From Porphyromonas sp. oral taxon 275 (lineage in GTDB: Bacteria > Bacteroidota > Bacteroidia > Bacteroidales > Porphyromonadaceae), in NCBI RefSeq assembly GCF_018127745.1, contig NZ_CP072333.1, forward strand, positions 1,426,001 through 1,490,000: 64,000 nucleotides of DNA, read 5' to 3'. The stretch's first letter is position 1, and each line of letters opens with the position of its first letter. The translations under genes and the position numbers were made by a program. The notes beneath the pieces were generated by a model. It was not told the DNA's origin. It saw nothing but the letters and a program-made list of their open reading frames with translations, and searched no databases. Positions 1 through 8,289 of this stretch are shown here, in pieces.

Positions 1-81
1 TACTCCGTAGACGACGAAGGTCAGCAGCCCCACCAGCGCATAGAGCAGCATGAGGGCTAGGCTTCGGTAGAATTCCTCCAT
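1..81 (-). CDS. Membrane protein, N-terminal fragment cut by window edge
   Basis: An ATG at 81 opens a frame that runs off the left edge after 27 codons. The product begins MEEFYRS and continues as an uninterrupted hydrophobic stretch (residues 8 to 25), so it has an N-terminal membrane segment. It starts 5 bp after the FKBP isomerase stop and is probably the last visible gene of that minus-strand operon. Too little is present to name a family. Confidence 0.5.
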   Translation of the reverse strand, partial: MEEFYRSLALMLLYALVGLLTFVVYGV

Positions 82-86
82 CGCCG

Positions 87-485
87 CTACATCACGCTAA
101 GGAGCTCAATGTCGAAGATCAGGGTCGATCCCCCGGGGATGCCTGGCTGGTCGTACTTGCCATAGGCCAGCTCGGCAGGCAGGTAGAGCTCCCAGCGCTC
201 GCCCTCGTGCATCTGCTGCAGGGCGATGATCCAGCCCTCTATCAGTTCGCTGAGGCGAAAGGCAGGCGCTACCCCCTCGCGGCTGCTGTCGAAGCACTGT
301 CCATCGATCGTATAGCCCGTATAGTGCACGGTGATGATGCTGCGGGCATTGGGCTGCTTCGCCCCCGCCTTAGCCTCGGTGAGTACCTTATAATAGATCC
401 CCTTAGGTAGGGCTTTGACGTCGGCCTCTCGGCTCTTGGCCGTGAGCCAAGCCTTGTTGGCTGCGCTATATTCTTTCTTCTTCAT
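87..485 (-). CDS. FKBP-type peptidyl-prolyl cis-trans isomerase
   Basis: This 132-residue protein has a single FKBP domain over roughly residues 48-132. Visible hallmarks are VHYTGYTIDGQCFDSS, the ELAYGKY segment and the closing LIFDIELLSV strand. The family catalyses proline cis-trans isomerisation in protein folding. There is no signal peptide or lipobox, so it is probably cytoplasmic, unlike the periplasmic FkpA type. The first 45 residues are a charged lead-in. It sits 5 bp downstream of a zinc-finger membrane protein and 5 bp upstream of another membrane protein, as the fourth of five co-directional genes. Confidence 0.9.
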   Translation of the reverse strand: MKKKEYSAANKAWLTAKSREADVKALPKGIYYKVLTEAKAGAKQPNARSIITVHYTGYTIDGQCFDSSREGVAPAFRLSELIEGWIIALQQMHEGERWELYLPAELAYGKYDQPGIPGGSTLIFDIELLSVM

Positions 486-490
486 ATCCC

Positions 491-967
491 TTAGCGATAG
501 CGTAGGTAGCGGTAGCCGTGATAGACGGCACGGACGACATTATTGAGCAGCACCAGCGGCGAGAAGACAACCCCGAGGACGAGATTGAAGAGGAGCTCGA
601 AGCAGCCCCCGCGGCGCTCGATGATCATCGTCTCCTCGCCACGCCAGGAGCGTAGCCTATAGTACTCGCCCTTGATGCCCCACTGGTAGCCCGCCTGGAT
701 CGCCGCCAGCATATAGCCACTGACCTGCGGCCGCCCGCCGATATTCCACTCGTAGCCGACCCAGTAGAGGACGCCATAGATGAGGAGACAGCGTACATAG
801 TGCAGCGCGCGCTGGCGCTGGTAGCGGCACCAAGCCTCGTGCTGCCGGCGCTGGCAGTCCGGGCAGAGCTGGCGCGCATCCGCCGCGAGGCAGCTCGTAC
901 ACAGCCCTGCACCGCAGCCCTGACAGGGTGCTACAGCAGGGGTGTGGGGGTGTTGCTTGCAGTTCAT
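491..967 (-). CDS. Zinc-finger membrane protein of unknown function
   Basis: This 158-residue protein has an N-terminal cysteine/histidine cluster (C3, H6, CQGC, CTSC, CPDC within residues 3-40) resembling a B-box or double zinc ribbon. Hydrophobic segments follow near residues 58-74 and 122-140. The pattern recalls bacterial proteins with a small zinc-binding head and a multi-helix membrane domain, but I do not recognise a named family. It lies 57 bp after the amylase stop and 5 bp before the FKBP gene. The spacing of the cysteine pairs argues against a chance reading frame. Function is unknown. Confidence 0.75.
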   Translation of the reverse strand: MNCKQHPHTPAVAPCQGCGAGLCTSCLAADARQLCPDCQRRQHEAWCRYQRQRALHYVRCLLIYGVLYWVGYEWNIGGRPQVSGYMLAAIQAGYQWGIKGEYYRLRSWRGEETMIIERRGGCFELLFNLVLGVVFSPLVLLNNVVRAVYHGYRYLRYR

Positions 968-1023
968 CGTATGCTATATAATAGGTGTGAATAGTCCTTC
1001 GCGGGGTCCCTCGGCCTGCGCTC

Positions 1024-2694
1024 CTAGGCCTCTAGCGGACGCAGGGCGAGGACACGATAGCCACAGGCAGGGAGCTCGAGGCTCAGTACAGCCCAGGAGC
1101 TGAGGCTAAGGAGCTGCGTCTCCCCGCTGCGGAGGTCCTCCGCGCGGTAGAGCGCCCCCTCACGGAGGCCAAGCTGCGCGAAGAGGTCCTCGGGGAGGGG
1201 CAGCTGCACCGTCCCCGTCTCGGCAGCGTAGCTCACCAGGCAGAGCAGCAGCTCGCCCTCATGATGACGCAGGTAGGCGAGGCTGCCCTCACCGCTCGGA
1301 TGCAGGCCATAGTAGCCGCCCGAATGCACGATAGGGCTCGTGAGGAGGCCGCCGAGCCAGCGGTAGTCGCCGAGCAGCTCCGCCTCCTCCTCGGTCAGGT
1401 ACTGCGTGCCCCAGCCGCCGCGCTCCAGCCGCTGGAGCTTATCCAGCGACCAGTAGTCGAAGATGGTCGTACGGCCATCACGTCCGCTGAAGCCCTCGGC
1501 ATCCATCCCGCGCTCGCCCAGCTCCTGGCCGAAGTAGTGCATCCAGGGATTGGTGCCGCTCAGCGCAGCCACCAGCGAGGAGCGGAAGCCCCGACGCGCG
1601 TCGCCGTAGACGAAGTCCGAGGCCAGGCGCTGCTCATCGTGGTTCTCCATGAAGTAGCACATCTCGGGCTGCAGCGCCCCCACGGCATCGCGCACGGCGG
1701 TGAAGTCCTCGGGCGCTGCCTCTCCACGCCCTATAGCGATGAGCCTATCGTAGACGCCGACCTTGTCATAGAGGTAGTCGAAGCCCGCCGCCAGATAGCT
1801 GGCGTAGCGATGCGGCTGGTAGATCTCGGCGATGAAGAGTAGGCGGGGGAACCCGGCCTTGAGCTGCGGCAGGCACCAGCCCCAGAAGGCCTCGGGCACG
1901 AGCTCGGCCATATCGCAGCGGAAGCCGTCCACGCCCTTAGCCGCCCAGTAGCGGAGGATGTCGCGCATCTTGAGCCAGGTCGAGGGGATGGGCTCAGTAT
2001 GCAGCCCCGTCGCGCCGAGGTAGTCGATGCCGTAATTGAGCTTGATGGTCTCATACCAGTCGTTGATGCTGGGGGAAGGGCTGAAGCAGTCGTTGCCCGT
2101 AGCACGGGCGGGCTGTTCGCTATAGCGGGGGAGCTCGGGGCTCTGCCGCGGCAGCTCGAGCGTGGTACCAGGAAGGTAGTAGAAGTTATTGTTGAGGCTG
2201 AAGGCAAGCGCGGGATCGTCGCCCGCCCCGAGATCCTCTACCCCCTCGGGACAAACATCCGAATGGTAGCTGCGCGCCACATGATTGGGGATGAAGTCCA
2301 TGAGGAAGCCCAGCCCCGCAGCGTGCGTACGCTCCACGAGGGCCTCCAGCTCCGCCATACGCTCGGCGGGCTGCTCCACGAGGTCGGGATCCACATCGTA
2401 GTAGTCCTTGACGGCATAGGGCGAGCCCGCGACTCCCTTGACCGTATCGGGGTGGTCTGGGCGGATGCCGTAGGCACTGTAGTCGGTCTGGGTGGCGTGC
2501 TCCAGCAGACCGATATACCATACATGGCTAGCCCCTAGGCTGCGGATATAGGCCAGGGCCTCAGGCGTGAAGCGGGAGAGCCGCCCAGCACCATTCTCAC
2601 TGAGGATCCCTCCAGGGATGCGTGTGGTCGAGTCATTGCCCCAGAGGCGGGGCAGGACGGCATAGATAAAGGGCTTGGCAGTGCTATTCTTCAT
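1024..2694 (-). CDS. Alpha-amylase family glycoside hydrolase (GH13), cytoplasmic
   Basis: This 556-residue GH13 (beta/alpha)8 enzyme acts on alpha-1,4-glucans. Family signatures appear in order: FLMDFIPNHV (region I), GVDGFRCDMAELVPEAF with the nucleophile Asp (region II), FIAEIYQP with the acid/base Glu (region III) and MENHDEQR with the third catalytic Asp (region IV). A C-terminal beta domain follows from about residue 460. There is no signal peptide, so it likely works on imported maltodextrins in the cytoplasm. Its ATG overlaps the patatin gene stop by 11 bp, which implies translational coupling. It is separate from the SusCD/GH97 locus at 38-45 kb but fits the same substrate. Confidence 0.92.
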   Translation of the reverse strand: MKNSTAKPFIYAVLPRLWGNDSTTRIPGGILSENGAGRLSRFTPEALAYIRSLGASHVWYIGLLEHATQTDYSAYGIRPDHPDTVKGVAGSPYAVKDYYDVDPDLVEQPAERMAELEALVERTHAAGLGFLMDFIPNHVARSYHSDVCPEGVEDLGAGDDPALAFSLNNNFYYLPGTTLELPRQSPELPRYSEQPARATGNDCFSPSPSINDWYETIKLNYGIDYLGATGLHTEPIPSTWLKMRDILRYWAAKGVDGFRCDMAELVPEAFWGWCLPQLKAGFPRLLFIAEIYQPHRYASYLAAGFDYLYDKVGVYDRLIAIGRGEAAPEDFTAVRDAVGALQPEMCYFMENHDEQRLASDFVYGDARRGFRSSLVAALSGTNPWMHYFGQELGERGMDAEGFSGRDGRTTIFDYWSLDKLQRLERGGWGTQYLTEEEAELLGDYRWLGGLLTSPIVHSGGYYGLHPSGEGSLAYLRHHEGELLLCLVSYAAETGTVQLPLPEDLFAQLGLREGALYRAEDLRSGETQLLSLSSWAVLSLELPACGYRVLALRPLEA

Positions 2695-3472
2695 GCTTTA
2701 TATTACTATTCATAGAGGGGACGAGGGGCGCAAGCTCCTGCTGGGCCAGCTCGTAGCCGATCTTCATGAGAGACTCGGCAGCGCTGACCTCAAACATCCC
2801 ATAGCGCGTCACCTCGGGACTCTCCAACAGGTAGTCACAGGCTGCACAGTCAGGGATCGCATTCTGACGGAAGACGAGCTCCCAGGAGCGGTTGGCCACA
2901 GAGAGCATGGTATGCTCGCACTCGTGGGGCTGCACAGGACCGAGATTCACCCCGATGACCGTCTGGCAGTCCTGACGTATCGTCGTCACGGGGAAGTTAC
3001 GGAAGAGGCCTCCATCGACATAGGTGTGCCCGTCGATGACCACGGGGGTGAAGAGGATGGGCACCGTGCAGGAGGCGAGGATGATATCCGCCAGCCGCCC
3101 CTCCGTGAAGACGTGCTCCACGCCCGCATCCAGGTCAGTGGCCACGATACGCATAGGCAGCGGGAGCTGCTCGAGTCGCTTGTAGGGTAGGTTGCGCTTG
3201 AGCAGGCGGTGGAAGGAGGTCGTACGGAAGAGCCCCCCATCAGTAAGCGCCAGGCTCGTTGCCTTGAGGAAGCCCACCTTGCTGAAAAGGTCGTAGATCT
3301 CCTGAGGCGCGTAGCCCGAAGCATAGAAGGCCCCCATGATGGAGCCCGCACTGGTACCTGCGATGATCTCGGGCTGTATGCCCGCCTCTGCCATATAGCT
3401 CATGACACCGAGGTGCGCGAAGCCCTTGATGCTGCCGCCGCTTAGGGCGAGTCCTAGTCGATATGCTGCCAT
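2684..3472 (-). CDS. Patatin-like phospholipase
   Basis: This 262-residue protein carries the patatin Ser-Asp dyad: oxyanion loop SGGSIKG (residues 11-17), nucleophile elbow GTSAGS (about 39-44) and catalytic Asp in VDGGLFRN (about 152-159). The family hydrolyses acyl ester bonds of phospholipids. There is no signal peptide and no C-terminal barrel, so this is the short, probably cytoplasmic form rather than the outer-membrane PlpD type. It is the first gene of a minus-strand operon, with a TACCTTTG promoter about 50 bp upstream. The pairing with an amylase looks incidental; the physiological substrate is not evident. Confidence 0.9.
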   Translation of the reverse strand: MAAYRLGLALSGGSIKGFAHLGVMSYMAEAGIQPEIIAGTSAGSIMGAFYASGYAPQEIYDLFSKVGFLKATSLALTDGGLFRTTSFHRLLKRNLPYKRLEQLPLPMRIVATDLDAGVEHVFTEGRLADIILASCTVPILFTPVVIDGHTYVDGGLFRNFPVTTIRQDCQTVIGVNLGPVQPHECEHTMLSVANRSWELVFRQNAIPDCAACDYLLESPEVTRYGMFEVSAAESLMKIGYELAQQELAPLVPSMNSNIKHEE

Positions 3473-3520
3473 AGTCTATTGCCTTATAGGGTCTTGCTGC
3501 TGCTAAATAAAGTCTTGGTG

Positions 3521-3528
3521 CAAAGGTA
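3521..3528 (-). promoter_or_regulatory. Bacteroidetes -7 element of the patatin operon
   Basis: On the minus strand these bases read TACCTTTG, matching the Bacteroidetes sigma-ABfA -7 consensus TAnnTTTG. The element lies 49 bp before the patatin ATG, just past the exbBD terminator. Confidence 0.7.
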
Positions 3529-3547
3529 AGGATAGTCGGGGGAATCC

Positions 3548-3595
3548 GAGAAAAGGACAGCGCCCCGCGGGAGTCGAGACTCCTGCGGGGCGCTG
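3548..3595 (-). terminator. Terminator of the exbB-exbD operon
   Basis: A 17-bp stem with a single mismatch (3558-3574 with 3579-3595) is followed on the minus strand by TCCTTTTCTC. It lies 29 bp after the second exbD stop. Confidence 0.8.
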
Positions 3596-3623
3596 CTTAT
3601 ACTATAGGGCGTAGACTAGCGGA

Positions 3624-4097
3624 CTATTTCTTCGCCTGACGTGCCGAGTAGCTCAGGTTGAGCGCGTCTGCACGACGTAGTTCTTCCTTGATCTGGGAGA
3701 TGATGTTCATCTTCGTCTCGCGGTCAGCCTTGAGGGATACCTGCATCAGCTTGCGGCGCTCATCCTTGATCTTGCTCTCTGCCTGCTTGATGTAGCTGTA
3801 GACAGCGGTAGGATTGGAGGTCACCTGGTCGTTGAGCTGGATCGCGGAGTTGCTCCCGTACATCGCGCGGTACTCCTTGTTGGGCTTACCGACGTAGATG
3901 AAGGTTACGAGCGACTTCTCCTCGAGCTTGGTCAGCTCGGTAGCGTTCGGCAGGTTGCTGAAGCTCACCTTAGGCGTCACCTCACGGATCGTCGTCACCA
4001 TCATGATGAAGAAGAGGAAGGCGAAGACCAAGTCAGGGAGAGAAGAGGTGTTCAACTCGGGCATCTCGCGCCCACCTGATTTATTGAATTTTCCCAT
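3624..4097 (-). CDS. exbD: ExbD/TolR-family protein (second copy)
   Basis: This 157-residue biopolymer-transport protein has a short cytoplasmic lead, one membrane helix at residues 20-38 containing the essential Asp (SLPDLVFAFLFF) and a periplasmic domain. ExbD works with ExbB as a proton-driven motor that energises TonB-dependent receptors. It follows the first exbD by 7 bp and is the last gene before a strong terminator. A pair of unequal ExbD proteins behind one ExbB is usual in Bacteroidetes. The C-terminal half (KIKDERRKLMQ to REEL-type residues) is charged and probably coiled. Confidence 0.88.
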   Translation of the reverse strand: MGKFNKSGGREMPELNTSSLPDLVFAFLFFIMMVTTIREVTPKVSFSNLPNATELTKLEEKSLVTFIYVGKPNKEYRAMYGSNSAIQLNDQVTSNPTAVYSYIKQAESKIKDERRKLMQVSLKADRETKMNIISQIKEELRRADALNLSYSARQAKK

Positions 4098-4104
4098 TTC
4101 CTTC

Positions 4105-4716
4105 TTACTTCTTTACGAGGTTAGACAGAGGCATCTCGGAGATGTGCATAGGATATGCATCCGTGACGGACTTCTTCTGCTCGGGCGTGAGGTCCTCAAA
4201 GCCCTTACCGAAGTTCTGCTTGGCGAACTTATCCCACACTTCATTGTAGGCCTTGATCAGCTCGTTCTGCACGTTGACGTACATCTGATAGCTGGTCTCG
4301 ACCTCATTCTTGATCGAGATCGCGTAGCCGCTGGTGATGACCTTACGATTCCCTAGGCCGACGATCTCGCGGACCTCGAGCTCGGGGAGATAAGGCTTCT
4401 CCTCAGGGTTCATGATGAACTCAACAGCGTAGTCCTTGAGCTGGTCTAGCTTGACGGGGATCAGCTGGTCGACGCCAGCATTATCCTTACGCGAGACCAC
4501 GATCTCATCGGCACGGTTGACCAGCAAGCGCATGATGTTGCGGTCGTTGATCTCCACTTGCTGCTGCTGCTCTTGCTTAGGGGTGATCGGCGGTAGACGA
4601 CGCTTCAGCCCCTTATCAGTATCCATTGAGGTTGTAACCAAGAAGAAGATAAGCAACATAAAAGCGATATCGGCGGACGATGACCCGTTGATACCGGGAG
4701 TCTTTCTCTTTGCCAT
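4105..4716 (-). CDS. exbD: ExbD/TolR-family protein (first copy)
   Basis: This 203-residue ExbD has a lysine-rich N-terminus and one membrane helix at about residues 14-31 (SADIAFMLLIFFLVTTS) with the conserved proton-carrying Asp. A longer periplasmic domain than in the second copy follows. With ExbB (5242-6072) and TonB (14038-14745, transcribed separately) it should couple the proton gradient to import through SusC-type receptors. The gene lies 36 bp after the small membrane protein and 7 bp before the second exbD. Confidence 0.9.
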   Translation of the reverse strand: MAKRKTPGINGSSSADIAFMLLIFFLVTTSMDTDKGLKRRLPPITPKQEQQQQVEINDRNIMRLLVNRADEIVVSRKDNAGVDQLIPVKLDQLKDYAVEFIMNPEEKPYLPELEVREIVGLGNRKVITSGYAISIKNEVETSYQMYVNVQNELIKAYNEVWDKFAKQNFGKGFEDLTPEQKKSVTDAYPMHISEMPLSNLVKK

Positions 4717-4752
4717 GGTGCTTTCTGCTTTATTCGTTATTGATTACAGACC

Positions 4753-5214
4753 TTATCGCTTCAGAGCCTTGGAGACACTACCCCAGACGGCAGCTCCCAG
4801 AGTGACGATGAAGAGGACATAGATAGAGTACAGCCACATATCGGTGACCTTGAGCCAGCCAGACGTATTGTAGGTCTGCGAAGCGTCATTAAGGCCAGAG
4901 ATGGGGGTACCATCACCGATAGCGTAGGTGATGACGAGCAGTGCTACGAAGGCACCGACGCCCGCCAGGGAGGACACGAGGCCCTTTTTGTTGGACGCAA
5001 AGTTGATCACAGCGAAGATCGCCGTAGCGGCGAAGGTCACCAGGAACAGTGCGTAGGTCCAGAAGAGTAAGAGACCCGTGTACGCGTAGTCCTTGTTGCC
5101 CTTAGCGTCTACCTCAGCGCCTCCGAAGAAGAAGACGGCGAAGATGATGACACTGATGACAGACAGAGCCAGTAGCGTAGAGCTGGATACCTTACGTATC
5201 TTAGTTACAGCCAT
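4753..5214 (-). CDS. Four-helix membrane protein of the ExbBD cluster
   Basis: This 153-residue protein has four predicted membrane helices (about residues 12-30, 47-68, 82-100 and 128-147). It has no motif I can name. Small membrane proteins of this size between exbB and exbD are common in Bacteroidales, so a role in the motor complex is likely from context but not shown by the sequence. It lies 27 bp after exbB and 36 bp before exbD. Confidence 0.75.
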   Translation of the reverse strand: MAVTKIRKVSSSTLLALSVISVIIFAVFFFGGAEVDAKGNKDYAYTGLLLFWTYALFLVTFAATAIFAVINFASNKKGLVSSLAGVGAFVALLVITYAIGDGTPISGLNDASQTYNTSGWLKVTDMWLYSIYVLFIVTLGAAVWGSVSKALKR

Positions 5215-5241
5215 TGCTTATTCTGGGTATGGGTGAGTGTA

Positions 5242-6072
5242 TTAGCGCTTCTCGTTGTACTTAACGATGAGGTCAAGCAGCGTGATGGAGGCATCTTCCA
5301 TGCGGTTGAGGATACCTTCCACGAGGGAGAGGATGTAGTTGTAGAAGATCTGAAGGATGAGGGCTACGACGAGACCACCGATGGTCGTGATCAGAGCCAC
5401 CTTCATACCACCTGCTACGACCGTTGGGCTGATGTCACCGACGCGCTCGATGTTATCGAAGGCCTGGACCATACCGACGACCGTACCAAGGAAGCCGAGC
5501 GATGGAGCCATAGCGATGAAGAGCGTGATCCAGGAGAGGTTCTTCTCGAGGAGACCACCCTGTACACCACCGTAGGATACGACAGACTTCTCGACGATGT
5601 CGATACCCTGGTTGGCACGCAGCAGCGCCTGGTAGGCGATGGAGGCGATAGGGCCACGCGTGTCACGAGCGATGCTCTTAGCTCTCTCGAGGTCACCAGC
5701 AGCCAGTGCAGCCTCGATGTTCTTGAGGAGCTGATCGGGGTTGGTGTTCGCCAGGTTGAGGTAGATGATACGCTCGAGGCAGATAGCCAGACCAAGGATC
5801 AGCGTAATGGCGACGAGCGCCATGAAGTCTGCACCCCCTTCGATGAACTTCGTCTTGAGCTCCTGGTGGAAGGTCGTCTCAGCGGCGACTTCTTCACCAG
5901 CGGCAGCGCTAGCGTCTGCAGCAGCAGCCTGAGGAGCAGCGGCAGCAGTAGAGTCCACCTGTTCGGTAGCTGGGGCAGCAGCAGCGCTGTCTGCGTTCTG
6001 AGCCATAGCAATCGTGGAGAAGCCGGCAGAGAGAAGAGCTACGCAAGCAACGGTTGCGAATAACTTTTTCAT
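5242..6072 (-). CDS. exbB: MotA/TolQ/ExbB proton channel protein
   Basis: This 276-residue protein opens with a cleavable-looking signal (MKKLFATVACVALLSAGFS to AMAQ) and an Ala-rich periplasmic spacer up to about residue 68. The MotA/TolQ/ExbB core follows: helix 1 at about 82-103, a cytoplasmic loop, and helices 2 and 3 (SLGFLGTVVGMVQAF, VVAGGMKVALITTIGGLVVAL) with the conserved threonines and glycines of the channel. The signal peptide plus spacer is a Bacteroidetes-style N-terminal addition compared with E. coli ExbB. It is the first gene of the operon, with a 5' leader of about 155 nt. Confidence 0.92.
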   Translation of the reverse strand: MKKLFATVACVALLSAGFSTIAMAQNADSAAAAPATEQVDSTAAAAPQAAAADASAAAGEEVAAETTFHQELKTKFIEGGADFMALVAITLILGLAICLERIIYLNLANTNPDQLLKNIEAALAAGDLERAKSIARDTRGPIASIAYQALLRANQGIDIVEKSVVSYGGVQGGLLEKNLSWITLFIAMAPSLGFLGTVVGMVQAFDNIERVGDISPTVVAGGMKVALITTIGGLVVALILQIFYNYILSLVEGILNRMEDASITLLDLIVKYNEKR

Positions 6073-6230
6073 TGTCGAATAGTTGTTTGTGAGTTAGTAA
6101 GTTTATTATTCTGTTCGTTCCTGAGGGGACCAGCAGCGATCGCTATCGCGCTGATCCAAAGGCCATTCCTCGGCGAGCGACTACTGGGCAGGGCCTAGCA
6201 GGAGCAGGGAGAATACAGCTCTTTCAAGTC

Positions 6231-6238
6231 CAAAAATA
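6231..6238 (-). promoter_or_regulatory. Bacteroidetes -7 element of the exbB operon
   Basis: The minus strand reads TATTTTTG. A TTTTG that could serve as the -33 element lies about 19 bp upstream (6257-6261). The 5' leader would be about 155 nt. Confidence 0.6.
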
Positions 6239-6598
6239 CAGCTTTTCCTCACTAAAACAAAATCCTCCGTCCGCGCAGCCGATCGCGAGCTCCCCTCTAG
6301 GCTAAGCACATCCCTAGCCCGTCCCCCGCCCTGCTCCTAGCTCGAGCTCTGTCCCTCCCCTGCCCGATCGCTCCCCTACCCCAGCTCCCGAGCCTCAGAC
6401 GCATAAGGGCGGTGGGTCCTCTCAAGCAAAGACAAGCTCTGGGAGAAGATGAGGAGCCAGGAGGGTAAAGCAAGCCAAGCAAGGGCGCCTTGGCTAGGAG
6501 AGAGCGAAGGCACCCCCCTGGGCTCGGAGCAGCCGCCGACAGGACCAAGCTACCTCTATATAATAGCGGAGTAGTAGCCCGCCCTAGGGACGGGGGCG

Positions 6599-6684
6599 CT
6601 GAGGGATATCCATCAGCCTCCCGAAGGGTAGCAGTCAGCCTGCGGAGGGATATCCGTGGGCGTGCTGAGGGATATCCCTAAGCG
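6599..6684. repeat. Quadruple 22-bp palindrome cluster 1
   Basis: Four units start at 6601, 6623, 6645 and 6667, exactly 22 bp apart. Unit 1 is GAGGGATATCCATCAG; unit 2 has TAGCAG in place of TATCC. Six variable bases separate the units. This is one of eight such clusters in the window. Confidence 0.9.
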
Positions 6685-6744
6685 CGCTGCGTGCTAAGCG
6701 GGAGGAGCCCCCTCCTAGACTTAGGCTAGCTCCTTCCCCTAAAT

Positions 6745-6800
6745 AAGCAAGCGCGTCCCCACCCGACTGCCTAGACAGCCGGATGGGGACGCGCTTGCTT
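6745..6800. terminator. Long-stem terminator after nhaD
   Basis: The outer stem AAGCAAGCGCGTCCCCA pairs perfectly with its complement ending at 6800; a weaker inner stem continues it. It lies 41 bp after the nhaD stop on the minus strand. Confidence 0.8.
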
Positions 6801-6840
6801 TGAGGAGCTGGGAGGCCGAGCCCTTAGACCAGCCCCTTAG

Positions 6841-8229
6841 CTAAAAGATGAGCGACTGCAGCTGGTAGACCAGTGCGCCTGCCAGATAGCCCGCCAGCGC
6901 GAAGACACTGAAGCGCTTGAAGTAGTAGCCGAAGCTGATCTCCTCCAGTCCCATCACCGTGACGCCCGTTGCCGAACCGATGATCAGGAGACTGCCGCCC
7001 GTCACCGCACAGTAGGCGAGGAAGACCCAGAAGCTCCCATTGACGACGAAGGGCGTCAGCGCCCCGGAGGCATCCACAGGGTACATCCCGAGGACAGCGG
7101 CCACGAGGGCCACATTATCCAGCATCGCCGAGAGCACCCCGATGATCCCCGCCAGCAGCCCCGTGCTGGGGATCAGCTCGGTGACGTGCGTGGAGGCCGC
7201 CGCCAGCTGCCCGCCCTCGATGAGCGCCGAGACCGACATCAGGATCCCGAGGAAGTAGAAGATCGTCGTCAGATCCGCGCTGTGCAGCAGCTCCGTCATC
7301 CTCAGACTCGTGGCCGAGCGCAGGCGCCTCTTATGACGGGAGAACATCAGCTCGGTGTAGATCCACACCAGCACCAGCCCGAAGATGACGCCCATGAAGG
7401 CCGGCACGTCGAAGAAGGTCTGCCAGATAGGCACCAGCATCAGCGAAGCGATCCCGAGAAGGAAGACCGTGATACGTGCCGACTGCGGTAGGATGTCGGC
7501 CACATCGTCCTCAGGCACATCAGGCAGCGCACGCAGGCGTGCCCCTTTCTTGAAGAGGAGGAAGTGCGTGAGCGTCGTGGCCACGAGCATATTCACCAGC
7601 GAAGGGATGATGAGGTGGAAGATCTGGTAGTACGGCGTGATGCGCCCACTATTCCACAGCAGCAGCGTCGTCACGTCCCCGATGGGCGACCACGAGCCCC
7701 CGGCATTACAGGCTATGATGCTGAGGCAGGCGTACTTCATGCGGTCGGTGCGGTCGGGCACAAGGCGGCGCAGCACGGCAATGATGACGATAGCGGCAGC
7801 GAGGTTATCCAGGAAGGCAGAGAAGAGGAAGGAGGCGAAGGCCACACGCCACAGGAGGCGGCGCTTATTGGTCGTCTCGACGATCTTCGCCACCGATTTG
7901 AAGCCCCCGTAGTTATCGATCGTATTGACCAGCACCATGGAGCAGAGGACGAAGAAGAGCGTCCCCGAGACATCGCCGAGGTGCTCGGTGAGCTTGAGGG
8001 AGAGGTAGTCCGAGACATCGTGCGCTGCCTCCTCGGCAGGCGCGTGACGCAGGAAGTCGGCGAAGCCCTTCGTGGCGGCGGCGATGTCGGTATCGACCAG
8101 CAGGATGAACCAGAGCAGCACGCAGGTCAGCAGCGCCGTGGCGGTCTTGTTCACCTTGATCTGCTCCTCGAAGGCAATCCCAAGGATGCCGAGGACGAAG
8201 ATCAAGGGCATGAGGTAATAGGTAGACAT
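6841..8229 (-). CDS. nhaD: NhaD-type sodium/proton antiporter
   Basis: This 462-residue multi-pass protein (about 11-13 hydrophobic segments) belongs to the ion transporter superfamily. Typical NhaD segments are visible: SAFLDNLAAAIVIIAVLRR, ACNAGGSWSPIGDVTTLLLW and a second LDNVALVAAVLG half-repeat. The family exchanges cytoplasmic Na+ or Li+ for protons at the inner membrane. I chose the ATG at 8229 (MSTYYLMP). An in-frame GTG at 8265 lies inside the terminator hairpin of the preceding gene and would put charged residues before the first helix. The gene is probably transcribed separately from the upstream PAP2 gene and ends before a strong terminator. Confidence 0.9.
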   Translation of the reverse strand: MSTYYLMPLIFVLGILGIAFEEQIKVNKTATALLTCVLLWFILLVDTDIAAATKGFADFLRHAPAEEAAHDVSDYLSLKLTEHLGDVSGTLFFVLCSMVLVNTIDNYGGFKSVAKIVETTNKRRLLWRVAFASFLFSAFLDNLAAAIVIIAVLRRLVPDRTDRMKYACLSIIACNAGGSWSPIGDVTTLLLWNSGRITPYYQIFHLIIPSLVNMLVATTLTHFLLFKKGARLRALPDVPEDDVADILPQSARITVFLLGIASLMLVPIWQTFFDVPAFMGVIFGLVLVWIYTELMFSRHKRRLRSATSLRMTELLHSADLTTIFYFLGILMSVSALIEGGQLAAASTHVTELIPSTGLLAGIIGVLSAMLDNVALVAAVLGMYPVDASGALTPFVVNGSFWVFLAYCAVTGGSLLIIGSATGVTVMGLEEISFGYYFKRFSVFALAGYLAGALVYQLQSLIF

Positions 8230-8248
8230 TGGATGATAGAGCTTGGAT

Positions 8249-8272
8249 AAAAAGGGCTGCTTCACGCAGCCC
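8249..8272 (-). terminator. Terminator after the PAP2 gene
   Basis: On the minus strand GGGCTGC, a 5-nt loop and GCAGCCC are followed by TTTTT. It lies 18 bp after the PAP2 stop and just before the nhaD start, so it separates the two. Confidence 0.75.
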
Positions 8273-8289
8273 GAGCCCGAAGCAAGGCT

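Larger units (their letters stand above)
6073..6840. other. Intergenic region between exbB and nhaD
   Basis: This 768-bp stretch holds the exbB promoter (6231-6238), a quadruple palindrome cluster (6599-6684) and the nhaD terminator (6745-6800). The C-rich section from about 6270 to 6590 shows no convincing gene or structure. Confidence 0.6.

Noticed and set aside
6297..6681. Frames of 60-80 codons on both strands between exbB and nhaD
   Set aside because: They lie in C-rich DNA and the palindrome cluster, with no start signal or recognisable motif.
6599..6684. CRISPR array
   Set aside because: The repeats are 16-18 bp with 6-7 bp spacers and only four units; spacers are far too short and no cas genes are present.
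8230..8265. Upstream GTG start for nhaD
   Set aside because: It lies inside the hairpin terminator of the PAP2 gene and adds a charged lead not expected in the family.
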